Source: G020348385 sp964538085 (GTDB taxonomy: Bacteria; Acidobacteriota; Aminicenantia; Aminicenantales; Aminicenantaceae). Taken from it: a DNA stretch of 64,000 bases. The translations under genes and the position numbers were made by a program. Below are positions 33,085 through 41,899 of this stretch, in pieces; within the stretch, counting starts at the first letter, position 1, and the number at the start of each line of letters is the position of its first letter. The stretch spans positions 16,811 to 80,810 of the forward strand of contig CAZIDF010000017.1 in the NCBI GenBank assembly GCA_964538085.1. The letters are read 5' to 3'. The notes below the pieces were generated by a model. It was given only the letters and a program-made list of their open reading frames with translations. It had not been told where the DNA came from and did no database searches.

Positions 33085-34287
33085 ATGCGAGTTAAAGTGG
33101 TGGGGAATGGCCTTGCTGGAACGATTGCATCTACGACTCTCCGTGAAATCGATCCAAAAGCCGATATCGATATCTTTGCGGACGAAAACTACCTTTACTA
33201 TCCTCGCCCGAATCTGATCGAATACCTGGCTGGAAACACAGCTCGAGATAATCTTTTTGCGTTTTCAGAAGAGTGGTTTGCAGATAAGAACATTTTGATC
33301 CACCTTGGGCAAGCCGTAAAAAGGCTCCATCCGGATTCAAAGGAAATTGAATTGGACGGAGGAAGGAAAGAGCCCTATGATATTTTGCTCTTGGCTAACG
33401 GAGCTTCATCTTGGATCCCTCCGATAGTCGGTACAGAGAAAAAAGGAGTTTTTGCGCTCAGAACTCTGGATGATGCTTCCCTTATCCTCGATTGGATCGT
33501 TGAGCACCCCGAGGTCGTTATCATCGGGGGAGGACTTCTCGGATTGGAGATAGCGCGTGCAGTCAGATCGAAGGGAGCATCTGTTCAGGTCGTGGAGTTT
33601 TTTCCTCGATTATTGCCCCGACAGCTCGATACTGAAGGAGCCTCTGTGCTGCAATCCCAGATCGAAGGAATGGGGATCGAGGTCCGGCTGGGTATCGCCA
33701 CAGAAGAAATTCTGGGAGAAGAAACAATCAAAGGCCTCAGGTTTAAAGGTGGAGAAAAACTGGAAGCACAGGCCGCTATCGTTGCGGCAGGGGTGAGACC
33801 CAACATCGGACTGGCAGCAGAGGCAGGCCTAGAGACTGACAAAGGCATCCTTGTCGATGATAGCCTGAGGACGAGCAACCCGGATATTTTTGCAGCTGGC
33901 GATTGTGTGCAGCACAGAGACAGGATCTATGGAATCATACCGGCCTCGTTCAACCAGGCTAGAACTGCGGCTTTCAATATAGTGGGACAAGAAAAAAAAT
34001 ATGAGGGGACCGTTCCCTCGAACACCTTGAAGGTCGTTGGTTTGGATTTGACCGCAATCGGGGACGTTAATCCGGAAGATGAGACTTGTGAAGAAATCAG
34101 AAGAATAAATAAAAAAGACGGGATTTACAAAAAGATCGTCGTACAAAATGGAAAACTCGTCGGGGCAATTTGGATGGGAACGAGAGAAAATGTAAACGAG
34201 ATCAATAGATTGATCATCCAAAAGATCGATGTGGAAAAGTGGAAACAATTTTTACTGGATGAAGATTTTGATTTTTCAGGACTATGA
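33085..34287 (+). CDS. NAD(P)H:rubredoxin oxidoreductase-like flavoprotein
   Basis: 400 residues from ATG 33085; the frame opens at 33010 inside rubredoxin but MRVKVVGNGLAG is the FAD-binding start. A second nucleotide fold is GGGLLGLEIARAV (about 155-167), and FAAGDCVQH binds the flavin. This is the Pyr_redox_2 arrangement of rubredoxin and nitrite reductase flavin subunits, with a short C-terminal dimer domain. With rubredoxin just upstream, rubredoxin reduction is the likely job. Stop overlaps the porin start (ATGA). Confidence 0.85.
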   Translation: MRVKVVGNGLAGTIASTTLREIDPKADIDIFADENYLYYPRPNLIEYLAGNTARDNLFAFSEEWFADKNILIHLGQAVKRLHPDSKEIELDGGRKEPYDILLLANGASSWIPPIVGTEKKGVFALRTLDDASLILDWIVEHPEVVIIGGGLLGLEIARAVRSKGASVQVVEFFPRLLPRQLDTEGASVLQSQIEGMGIEVRLGIATEEILGEETIKGLRFKGGEKLEAQAAIVAAGVRPNIGLAAEAGLETDKGILVDDSLRTSNPDIFAAGDCVQHRDRIYGIIPASFNQARTAAFNIVGQEKKYEGTVPSNTLKVVGLDLTAIGDVNPEDETCEEIRRINKKDGIYKKIVVQNGKLVGAIWMGTRENVNEINRLIIQKIDVEKWKQFLLDEDFDFSGL

Positions 34288-35291
34288 AACGCAAAATTTT
34301 ATTCGTTCTCCTTGCAGCATTTTTTTTTGCTGGGCCGGCTCTGAGCCAAATCACAGGATATGTTTCAGCCAATTATTTCAAAAGCGAAAAAGAGGGAAAT
34401 TATTATAAGGGGACTTTTCAAAATCCTTTATTCGGATTGATTTTTTCTGGGGATATTTCCACTGGTTTTGCTTACGGAGCCGAGTTTCGTATCACCGATA
34501 TCTCCCATGTCGAGGTCGATCAAGCGTGGGTGGGCATCACTCCCTCTGAAGCTTTCCGTCTGCAAGGGGGCCTTTACCTTGTCCCTTTCGGTATTTACAA
34601 CCGTATCAACAGACCGTACCAAAAAGCTTTGATCAACCCTCCGTTGCACGTGGAGTATTGTTACCCCGGACATTGGAGAGATATAGGGGTGGTGGTCGAT
34701 GGTATTATGGGAGGTTTTGTGTATCAAGGCTATTTGGGAAATGGTCTCAGGGAGGGTGTGAGTCTCCAGGATGGTCAGCAATTCGAGGATAATAACAAGG
34801 ATAAGGGGAAAGGAGGGAGAGTCGGTTGGAGATTCAGCCAGGGGTTCGAGCTCGCTTACTCCATCAATACAGGAAAGTACGATAATGAAAACAGCCGCAA
34901 ATTGACCCTTCATGGGGCAGATGTTAATTGGATGACTGAGGACTGGCAGATATTGGGCGAATACACAAAAGCGATCATAAAAAATCCGGATGATTACGAA
35001 AATGGAGAAGCCGAAGCTTATTTCGTACAGATTACGATATTCCTAGGCGAGCTTCAACCTTTTGGCAGCTACCAGAAAATAAAATATGCGGATCCCTTCC
35101 ATGGACAGAATTTTTCTTCAGAACTCGGACCTGGAGAAGGGATATCCCTCGACAGGAGCCGTTGGGCACTGGGTGTGGTTTATGTTCCTATCCCGAATAT
35201 CTATATTTCTTTCGAATATGACTTCAATCGAGAGAAAATAGTCGAAACAAAAAATGATTCATGGGTTCTCCAAATGGCTGTCAATTTTTAG
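34284..35291 (+). CDS. Outer-membrane beta-barrel protein, porin-like
   Basis: 335 residues with a signal peptide (ILFVLLAAFFFAGPALS). The mature part alternates hydrophobic and polar residues in strands (GFAYGAEFRITDIS, EAYFVQITIFLGELQPFGSY, NIYISFEYDFNRE) and ends in Phe (VLQMAVNF), a C-terminal signature of barrel proteins inserted by BamA. Probably a phosphate-porin-like channel; substrate not known. Its start overlaps the reductase stop (ATGA), so it is translated with the oxygen-defence genes, an unusual partner. Confidence 0.8.
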   Translation: MKRKILFVLLAAFFFAGPALSQITGYVSANYFKSEKEGNYYKGTFQNPLFGLIFSGDISTGFAYGAEFRITDISHVEVDQAWVGITPSEAFRLQGGLYLVPFGIYNRINRPYQKALINPPLHVEYCYPGHWRDIGVVVDGIMGGFVYQGYLGNGLREGVSLQDGQQFEDNNKDKGKGGRVGWRFSQGFELAYSINTGKYDNENSRKLTLHGADVNWMTEDWQILGEYTKAIIKNPDDYENGEAEAYFVQITIFLGELQPFGSYQKIKYADPFHGQNFSSELGPGEGISLDRSRWALGVVYVPIPNIYISFEYDFNREKIVETKNDSWVLQMAVNF

Positions 35292-35333
35292 CCTTGTTTC
35301 ATGTTGCGCCATCTGATATTATTTTGTCTCCGT

Positions 35334-35361
35334 TTGATTCTGTCTGATTGTAAACTACAGT
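35334..35361 (+). promoter_or_regulatory. Possible promoter of purA
   Basis: TTGATT (35334-35339), 16 bases, TACAGT (35356-35361), 18 bases before the ATG. Confidence 0.35.
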
Positions 35362-35379
35362 AAACAACAAGGAAGATTT

Positions 35380-36702
35380 ATGGCAAATATCGTTGTGCTC
35401 GGCACCCAATGGGGTGATGAAGGAAAAGGCAAGATCATAGATCTCATCGCTCCGTCATTCGATGTTGTCGCCCGCTCTCAGGGAGGACATAACGCGGGCC
35501 ACACTGTCTATATCGACGGCAAGAAAATCGTGCTCCATCTTATCCCGTCTGGGATTCTGCGGGCGGATAAACTCTGCATCATCGGGAATGGAGTCGTCAT
35601 CAATCCTGCGGCTTTTCTTGACGAATTGGCAGCATTGGAATCTTATGGCATAAAAATCAGTGAAAACGTTGCGATCAGCAAAAAAGCCCACTTGATTTTA
35701 CCCTACCATGTCCTTATCGAAAAGATCAGTGAAAAAAGGTTGGGAGCCAAAAAAATTGGAACGACTTCTCGAGGAATAGGTCCTGCATATCAAGATAAAG
35801 CGGCTCGTTTGGGTATTCGAGCTGGAGACTTGCTCAATCTTTCGGTTCTCAAGGAAAAAATCGAGCAGAATGTGGAGGAAAAAAACATCTATCTGGAGCA
35901 CTTTGGTGAAAAAATACTGAATAAAAACCGGGTATTCGATGAATTCGCTGCCTACGCTCAACAGCTGAAAAAGTACATAAAAGATATCTCCCTCCTCCTC
36001 GACGATTGCATTAAAGAGGGAAAGCCAATCCTGTTCGAAGGAGCGCAAGGTACCCTTCTTGATATCGATCACGGCACTTATCCCTATGTCACCTCCTCCA
36101 ATTCCACCGCCGGAGGAGTTTGCACGGGATTGGGCCTGGGGCCAGATAAAATAGACGCAGTAATCGGCATCACAAAAGCCTATACTACAAGGGTTGGAGC
36201 AGGACCGTTTCCGACTGAGATACATGGGGAAACCGGACGCCTTCTGATGGAAAAGGGGAATGAATACGGAGCCACGACTGGGAGACCCAGAAGATGCGGA
36301 TGGTTCGATGCCATGGCTGTGGCATATTCCTGCCGGATCAGCGGAATAAATAAAATCATATTGACCAAATCCGATGTTCTCGATGTCTTGGAGGAAATAC
36401 AGGTGTGTGTCGGATACGAGTACAAGGGAGAGAAATTGAGAAGTTTTCCTTCCGAAATCTGGGAACTTGCCGAAGTAAAACCCCTGTTCAAAAAAGTCAA
36501 GGGATGGACCCAGCCTGTCACCGGGATCAGAGAGTATTCTTCTCTTCCCCAAGCTTTCAAAGACTATGTCAAACTCATCGAAGATCTCATCCAAGCTGAA
36601 GTCTCGATAATTTCCACCGGAAAAGAAAGAAAAGATTCCATATTGCTGGAGAAAAACTTGGCCCCCTTGATGGATTTGGATAAAATAAAAGCCGAGATCT
36701 GA
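35380..36702 (+). CDS. purA: Adenylosuccinate synthetase
   Basis: 440 residues, normal length. GTQWGDEGKGKIIDLIA is the P-loop with catalytic Asp, QGGHNAGHT carries the catalytic His, and GTTSRGIGPAYQDKAAR, FEGAQGTLLDIDHGTYPYVT and TTGRPRRCGWFD follow as expected. It makes adenylosuccinate from IMP and aspartate with GTP. Apart from the purine operon at the right end of the window. alr begins 13 bases later. Confidence 0.97.
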   Translation: MANIVVLGTQWGDEGKGKIIDLIAPSFDVVARSQGGHNAGHTVYIDGKKIVLHLIPSGILRADKLCIIGNGVVINPAAFLDELAALESYGIKISENVAISKKAHLILPYHVLIEKISEKRLGAKKIGTTSRGIGPAYQDKAARLGIRAGDLLNLSVLKEKIEQNVEEKNIYLEHFGEKILNKNRVFDEFAAYAQQLKKYIKDISLLLDDCIKEGKPILFEGAQGTLLDIDHGTYPYVTSSNSTAGGVCTGLGLGPDKIDAVIGITKAYTTRVGAGPFPTEIHGETGRLLMEKGNEYGATTGRPRRCGWFDAMAVAYSCRISGINKIILTKSDVLDVLEEIQVCVGYEYKGEKLRSFPSEIWELAEVKPLFKKVKGWTQPVTGIREYSSLPQAFKDYVKLIEDLIQAEVSIISTGKERKDSILLEKNLAPLMDLDKIKAEI

Positions 36703-36715
36703 TATATCCCTCGTT

Positions 36716-37861
36716 ATGATAGCCAAACCGATGCAATGGATCGAGATCGACAGCTCTGCCCTCACTCACAACATCAGCCAATTTCGCTGGCTGATCGGAA
36801 AGAAAAGAAAATTATTGGCCACCGTCAAAGCCAATGCTTACGGCCATGGCATTCTAGAGGTGACAAAAGTAGCTTTGAAGGCTGGGGCGGATTGGCTTGG
36901 CGTCCATTCCATCGAAGAGGGTCTTTTCCTGAGAAAGAAAAAAGTGGATTGTCCCATCCTTGTTTTGGGGTATGTATCTCTCGATGAACTGGAACAGGCC
37001 GTCCGGTATGACCTCCGGCTCACCGTTTACAATCCAGAAACTATCGGACGATTAATCGAGCTCGCTTCTCGGCTCGATAGGAAAATCCGGCTGCATGTGA
37101 AGGTGGAAACCGGAACCCATCGCCAAGGTATTCGGGAGGAGGATTTTTTCTCTTTTGTCGGAAAAATCCTAAGGCCTCCTGATTTGATCTTAGAGGGGTT
37201 GTCCACCCATTTTGCCAATATCGAGGACACCACGGATCATTCCTATGCGCGTTATCAACTCGATAATTTTAAGAGGATTTGCCAGAAGCTCGATGAACGC
37301 GGGATCGAGATCCCCATCAAACACATCGCATCCACGGCTGCTATCATACTTTTTCCTGAAACCTATTTTGACATGGTCCGCATCGGGGTGGGCATGTATG
37401 GCCTCTGGCCTTCTAAGGAAACTTATCTGTCCTGCATTCTTCAGAATCGCAAACCCATTCAATTGAAACCTGTGCTATCTTGGAAGACCCGTATCGCCCA
37501 GATCAAGAAAATCCCGAAAGGATCTTATGTCGGATACGGTTGTACTTTTCGTGCGACCAGAGAGACAATATTGGCAGTACTGCCGTTGGGTTACTACGAT
37601 GGCTACTCGCGAGCTTTTTCCAACGTGTCCCATGTGATAATCAAGGGACAAAGAGCCCCGGTGCGTGGGAGAGTGGCAATGGATTTTATCATGACGGATG
37701 TGACAGATATTCCAGATGTGCACTTGGAGGATGAGGCCGTGCTGCTGGGAAAGGATGGAGGTGAAATTATCAGTGCGGATGACTTGGCGGCATGGTCAGG
37801 AACCATCAATTATGAAATAGTCAGCCGTATCAATCCTCTTTTGCCGAGGATTATCGTGTAA
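36716..37861 (+). CDS. alr: Alanine racemase
   Basis: 381 residues. PLP lysine in ATVKANAYGHG (about 40), catalytic tyrosine in VGYGCTFRA and the barrel segment GLSTHFANIEDT are typical of Alr. It interconverts L- and D-alanine for peptidoglycan. Start at 36716 is close after the purA stop; the nearest upstream purines are weak as a ribosome binding site. Probably co-transcribed with purA. Confidence 0.94.
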   Translation: MIAKPMQWIEIDSSALTHNISQFRWLIGKKRKLLATVKANAYGHGILEVTKVALKAGADWLGVHSIEEGLFLRKKKVDCPILVLGYVSLDELEQAVRYDLRLTVYNPETIGRLIELASRLDRKIRLHVKVETGTHRQGIREEDFFSFVGKILRPPDLILEGLSTHFANIEDTTDHSYARYQLDNFKRICQKLDERGIEIPIKHIASTAAIILFPETYFDMVRIGVGMYGLWPSKETYLSCILQNRKPIQLKPVLSWKTRIAQIKKIPKGSYVGYGCTFRATRETILAVLPLGYYDGYSRAFSNVSHVIIKGQRAPVRGRVAMDFIMTDVTDIPDVHLEDEAVLLGKDGGEIISADDLAAWSGTINYEIVSRINPLLPRIIV

Positions 37862-37899
37862 TTTGGTCCAACCTTGTTCATCTTCGCTTTTTGCTCCCA

Positions 37900-37928
37900 T
37901 TGACTTGCTTTTTTTTTGGTGATAAATA
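37900..37928 (+). promoter_or_regulatory. Sigma-70-type promoter of the sigma-54 activator gene
   Basis: TTGACT (37900-37905), 17 bases, TAAATA (37923-37928). GGGAGG follows about 30 bases on, before the TTG start at 37975. Confidence 0.5.
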
Positions 37929-37974
37929 TTACAGGAGTCGAAAAACTGCCTGAAATGGGAGGTAATTCATACCA

Positions 37975-39951
37975 TTGAATAATCTTGACTTTTTTGAATT
38001 GTATTCACTCATAGCAGAAAAGATCACGCAGCTTCCCGATCTAAAATCGAATTTCCATGAGGTCTTGCTCATTCTAAAGAAAGCCACGAACTGTCATCAT
38101 TTGGCCATAAGAATTGTCGATAGGAAGGGTAATATCCCTTTTTATGCGCATTTAGGTTTGGATAAAAAGTTTATCGATTCAGAGCATTGGATCACTCTTA
38201 AAGATTGTCTGTGCGGGTATGTCGCCAGAGGAAAAGTGAATAAATCTTATCCATTCATCTCCAATCATGGCTCTTTTTTCACCTCTCATATGACAGATTT
38301 CATGAAGAGAACGAAAAAAGACTACCCAGAAATGGAAAAAAACTCTCTTCGGGGAATTTGTGTCCAAAGTGGCTATGAGTCAGTCGCGATTATTCCTATG
38401 CGAGTTGGCGGGGCTATTGTTGCTGAACTTTATGTCGCGGACGAAAATGAAGACATGTTCTCTGAAGAAGTGATGAATTTTCTAGAAAAGGTTAGTGTCC
38501 AAATAGGAGTGGCCGTCCAGAATGCGCAACTTTATTCCGATTTGAACGATTCAAAAAAGAGATTGATGGAGTTGTTCAATTCTGCGCCGATCGGTATCGT
38601 AGAACTCGATACCAAAGGTCAGTTCATTCAAATAAACAGCAATGGAGCCAAACTCATCGGATATTCCTCGCCCGAAATGTTGCTGGATCACCATATCAAG
38701 ATGAGTGATCTCCACATCGAGAAGGAGGAGTGGGAAAAATATATTGAACGACTGGACAAACAGGATAGGGTGGTAGACCAAATCCTTGATTTTCGAACCG
38801 GCAAAGAAAAGCTTTTTTTTAAATTTTCCATGTCAGCGATCAAAGATTCGCGCGGGAACATTACAGGATATCGAGGCACGTTTCAGGATATCACAGATAG
38901 CATCAGGCTCGAGCAGGAACGACTGGAAAAGGCCCAAACAGAATCCTTGAAGAATCGCTATTATCAAGAAACCCAGGTGTTGAAAGAAGAATTGAAGTTG
39001 GAGCACCCTTTTGAAGAAATGATCGGGATCAGCAAAACCATCCAATCTCTGAAAAAAGCGATTCAGCAAGTAGCGCCTACAAATACTTCTGTTCTAATCA
39101 AAGGAGAAACGGGAACCGGAAAAGAGTTGGTCGCACGTTATATCCATGAACTCAGCCTTAGGAAAGAACGAATACTGGTGAAGGTCAATTGTGCAGCCTT
39201 ATCCGAAGGTCTGATCACATCTGAACTTTTTGGCCATGAAAAGGGAGCCTTTACGGGTGCCATCATGAAGCGTCTTGGGCGTTTTGAATATGCCGATGGA
39301 GCAACCATTTTTCTGGATGAGATCGGAGATTTGCCGCTGGAGACGCAGGCCATGCTTTTGCGCGTTCTCCAAGATGGCGAGTTCGAGAGGGTCGGGAGTT
39401 CGAAGACCATAAAGGTTAACGTAAGACTTCTCGCCGCTACCAACAGAGATCTTGGCCTCCTTGTCGAGGAGAAGAAATTCAGACAGGATCTTTTTTTCCG
39501 CTTGAACGTATTCCCTATCGAGATCCCCCCTCTTCGTGAAAGAGCCGAGGATATTCCTCTGCTCACAGCCTATTTCTTAGAAGTATATGGGAGAAAGCTG
39601 GGAAAGAAAGTGGATAAAATAAAGGATCAGACCCTGCGGCTTTTTCAAGAATATTCCTGGCCAGGAAACGTGAGAGAATTACAAAACATCATCGAGCACA
39701 GTTTAGTCACATCAAAGGGCGAATACCTTGATGTGTCTGAAATGTATTTTGTCGAGAGGGCAGAAGATAGGAAGTTATCGACCTACCCTTCTCTTGAGGA
39801 TTATGAAAGAAAATATATCGAAGATATTCTTCAACACACAGGAGGAATTCTCTACGGATCCAAGGGAGCGGCAAAGATTTTGGGTTTGAAGCCTTCTACG
39901 CTTCAAAGCCGTATGAAAAAACTGGGCGTACAAAAAACCAAGTTACGCTGA
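37975..39951 (+). CDS. Sigma-54-dependent activator with GAF and PAS sensor domains
   Basis: 658 residues from a TTG start with GGGAGG about 12 bases upstream. Domains: GAF-like (about 1-190), PAS (about 195-310), AAA+ (about 345-575) with Walker A GETGTGKE, an intact GAFTGA loop (HEKGAFTGAIM) and Walker B IFLDEIGD, then a Fis-type HTH (GAAKILGLKPSTLQSRMKKL). No receiver domain, so it probably senses a ligand or redox state through GAF or PAS. A terminator follows, then a sigma-54 promoter in front of the 2-oxoacid oxidoreductase genes, its likely target. Confidence 0.92.
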   Translation: MNNLDFFELYSLIAEKITQLPDLKSNFHEVLLILKKATNCHHLAIRIVDRKGNIPFYAHLGLDKKFIDSEHWITLKDCLCGYVARGKVNKSYPFISNHGSFFTSHMTDFMKRTKKDYPEMEKNSLRGICVQSGYESVAIIPMRVGGAIVAELYVADENEDMFSEEVMNFLEKVSVQIGVAVQNAQLYSDLNDSKKRLMELFNSAPIGIVELDTKGQFIQINSNGAKLIGYSSPEMLLDHHIKMSDLHIEKEEWEKYIERLDKQDRVVDQILDFRTGKEKLFFKFSMSAIKDSRGNITGYRGTFQDITDSIRLEQERLEKAQTESLKNRYYQETQVLKEELKLEHPFEEMIGISKTIQSLKKAIQQVAPTNTSVLIKGETGTGKELVARYIHELSLRKERILVKVNCAALSEGLITSELFGHEKGAFTGAIMKRLGRFEYADGATIFLDEIGDLPLETQAMLLRVLQDGEFERVGSSKTIKVNVRLLAATNRDLGLLVEEKKFRQDLFFRLNVFPIEIPPLRERAEDIPLLTAYFLEVYGRKLGKKVDKIKDQTLRLFQEYSWPGNVRELQNIIEHSLVTSKGEYLDVSEMYFVERAEDRKLSTYPSLEDYERKYIEDILQHTGGILYGSKGAAKILGLKPSTLQSRMKKLGVQKTKLR

Positions 39952-39976
39952 TCCACAACGGAAAAAAAGGACTTTT

Positions 39977-39997
39977 ACCGAAATTTCGGTGTTTTTA
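39977..39997 (+). terminator. Intrinsic terminator after the activator gene
   Basis: ACCGA-AATT-TCGGT (a perfect 14-base palindrome, 39977-39990) followed by GTTTTTA. It separates the activator gene from the oxidoreductase operon. Confidence 0.7.
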
Positions 39998-40044
39998 TTG
40001 TCATTTGATTCATCAGAAACACAATGTCTCAACTTCCTCCCGAT

Positions 40045-40058
40045 ATTTCTCGAGGAAT
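40045..40058. promoter_or_regulatory. Candidate upstream activator site
   Basis: ATTTCTCGAGGAAT is a 14-base near-palindrome (12 of 14 positions symmetric) about 40 bases upstream of the -24 box of the sigma-54 promoter, about 75 bases before the expected transcript start. Spacing and symmetry suit a dimer of the Fis-type HTH of the neighbouring activator. Confidence 0.4.
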
Positions 40059-40098
40059 CCAAGACAGCATGACCGGAATGATATATAATAATTGATAT

Positions 40099-40114
40099 TG
40101 GTACGTTTATTGCA
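40099..40114 (+). promoter_or_regulatory. Sigma-54 promoter (-24/-12)
   Basis: TGGTACG-TTTA-TTGCA at 40099-40114 matches the -24/-12 consensus TGGCACG-N4-TTGCW at all but one position, with the GG and GC dinucleotides correctly spaced. It lies 45 bases before the oxidoreductase start. No good TTGACA/TATAAT pair is seen here. Confidence 0.8.
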
Positions 40115-40159
40115 ATTTACATAAAAACGAGGAAGACATTATTTAAATAAGTCAGGAAG

Positions 40160-41899
40160 ATGATAAAAGATATATCTGTGATGATCGCAGGAAAAGCTGG
40201 AGATGGTGTTCTGTTCACAGGCAATGTTCTGGCAAAGATACTCAAACGCCTGGGATGGGAGATTGTAACATTTAGGGATTTTCCCTCCAATATTCGAGGC
40301 GAGGCGACCAATTACACCATAAGAGCCAGTTTGCAGAATATTCATGGGAGAGCTGACGAAATCGACGTTCTCATGGCATTCGATTGCGATGCAATATTTC
40401 AGCATATTGATAGTGTGGCAGAAGGTGGTATAGTCTTGTGTGAGGGGCAAGAAGTAGCTCGGATTAAGCCGACGGATCGCTCAGCAAAAACTTTTCATGC
40501 TTTCCCGATGAGGACTCTTGCCAAGGAAAAATTCGGGAATGAGATATTCAAAAATATGATTCTTCTTGGTGGATTGTGTTTTATCTTGGACCTGGATTTA
40601 TCTATCATCTCCCAGGTCATAAATGAGACTTTTTTGGAGAGAAAAGGGAAGGAGGTCGTCCGCAGGAATATCGAGGCCATTCATCTTGGAGGTGAAGAGG
40701 CTAAAAAGATCATAGAGCAACATGAAAGGCATTTATTACAGAGAAAAAAAGATGTAAACAGACTTCTGATATCTGGAAATGAAACTATTGGATTGGGAGC
40801 TTTGGCAGCCGGTTGCCGTTTTTTTGCGGCCTATCCCATCTGTCCTGCCACAGAGATCTGGCAATGGCTGGTCCGCTACTTTCCCGATAATAAAGGGCTT
40901 GTGGTTCAAACCGAGGATGAATTGGCTGCCATAAACATGGCGCTGGGAGCCTCTTATGCCGGAGTCCGGGCGATGACATCCACCTCAGGTCCCGGTGCAT
41001 CGCTCATGATGGAAGGGTTCAGTCTTGCTGGAATGACGGAGATTCCGCTTGTGGTCGTTCATGTTCAAAGGGTAGGCCCGAGCACAGGGCTGCCAACCAA
41101 ATCCGAACAGGCCGAAGTGATGCAATGGATTTATGGCTCTCACGGTGATTTCCCGCGTATCGTAATATCTCCAGGAACCATACAAGAATGTCTCGAGTTC
41201 ACCATCAAATCTTTTAACCTTGCAGAAAAATTCCAGTGTCCCGTTATACTGATTACCGAACAGGATTATGGCCAAAATTACAGGACGGTCGGTAAATTCA
41301 ACCTTGAAAAGATCGAGATCGACAGGGGCAAGTTGCTGACCAAAAAGGAACTTCTCGGGATCAAGGAGTATAAACGCTTTCAGTTTACCCGAGATGGAGT
41401 TTCTCCGCGGGCTATTCCTTCGATGAAGAATGGGATTCATATGGTCGAGAGCAATGAGCATGATGAATGGGGATATCGGGATGAGACTTCTCGGAATAGA
41501 ACCAGGATGATGGAAAAAAGGATGAGGAAACTCGAGACGGCAAAGAAAGATCTTATCCGCCCAAAAATTTGGGGGAATAAGGATGCAGAAATCGGAATAA
41601 TAGGTTGTGGTTCCACTTTGGGCCCGATCAGGGAAGCTTTGGAACAACTCAAGGGCTCAGGGATCACAGCCAGGTTTTTACAGATACGGACTCTTTGGCC
41701 ATTTTTGAAAAAGGACGTGGAAAAATTCATCCTGAGCTGCAAAAAGATTTTTGTGGTAGATAACAACTACTCGGGCCAATTGGCGCAACTCATACAAAGC
41801 CAAGTGAGGTCACAAACCGAGTTGAACAACATCCTCAATTATTCTGGCCTTACATTCCGACCCAGGGATATCTCTGGCCCGATTCGAAAGGCGCTCTGA
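40160..41899 (+). CDS. 2-oxoacid:ferredoxin oxidoreductase, fused gamma-alpha subunit
   Basis: 579 residues. Residues 1-190 form the gamma domain (IAGKAGDGVLFTGNVLAKIL, then FRDFPSNIRGEATNYTIR); 195-579 form the alpha subunit (AAGCRFFAAYPICPATEIWQW, TEDELAAINMALGASYAG, STSGPGASLMMEG). This gamma-alpha fusion with a separate beta subunit is the two-subunit type known from archaea and several anaerobic bacteria. It oxidises 2-oxoacids with CoA to acyl-CoA and reduced ferredoxin. Substrate (2-oxoglutarate, branched-chain or aryl keto acids) cannot be told. Controlled by the sigma-54 promoter upstream; beta begins directly after its stop. Confidence 0.92.
   Translation: MIKDISVMIAGKAGDGVLFTGNVLAKILKRLGWEIVTFRDFPSNIRGEATNYTIRASLQNIHGRADEIDVLMAFDCDAIFQHIDSVAEGGIVLCEGQEVARIKPTDRSAKTFHAFPMRTLAKEKFGNEIFKNMILLGGLCFILDLDLSIISQVINETFLERKGKEVVRRNIEAIHLGGEEAKKIIEQHERHLLQRKKDVNRLLISGNETIGLGALAAGCRFFAAYPICPATEIWQWLVRYFPDNKGLVVQTEDELAAINMALGASYAGVRAMTSTSGPGASLMMEGFSLAGMTEIPLVVVHVQRVGPSTGLPTKSEQAEVMQWIYGSHGDFPRIVISPGTIQECLEFTIKSFNLAEKFQCPVILITEQDYGQNYRTVGKFNLEKIEIDRGKLLTKKELLGIKEYKRFQFTRDGVSPRAIPSMKNGIHMVESNEHDEWGYRDETSRNRTRMMEKRMRKLETAKKDLIRPKIWGNKDAEIGIIGCGSTLGPIREALEQLKGSGITARFLQIRTLWPFLKKDVEKFILSCKKIFVVDNNYSGQLAQLIQSQVRSQTELNNILNYSGLTFRPRDISGPIRKAL

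Noticed and set aside
35698..36765. 355-residue minus-strand open frame
   Set aside because: It lies wholly across purA and the start of alr, both certain, and has low-complexity composition typical of an antisense shadow.
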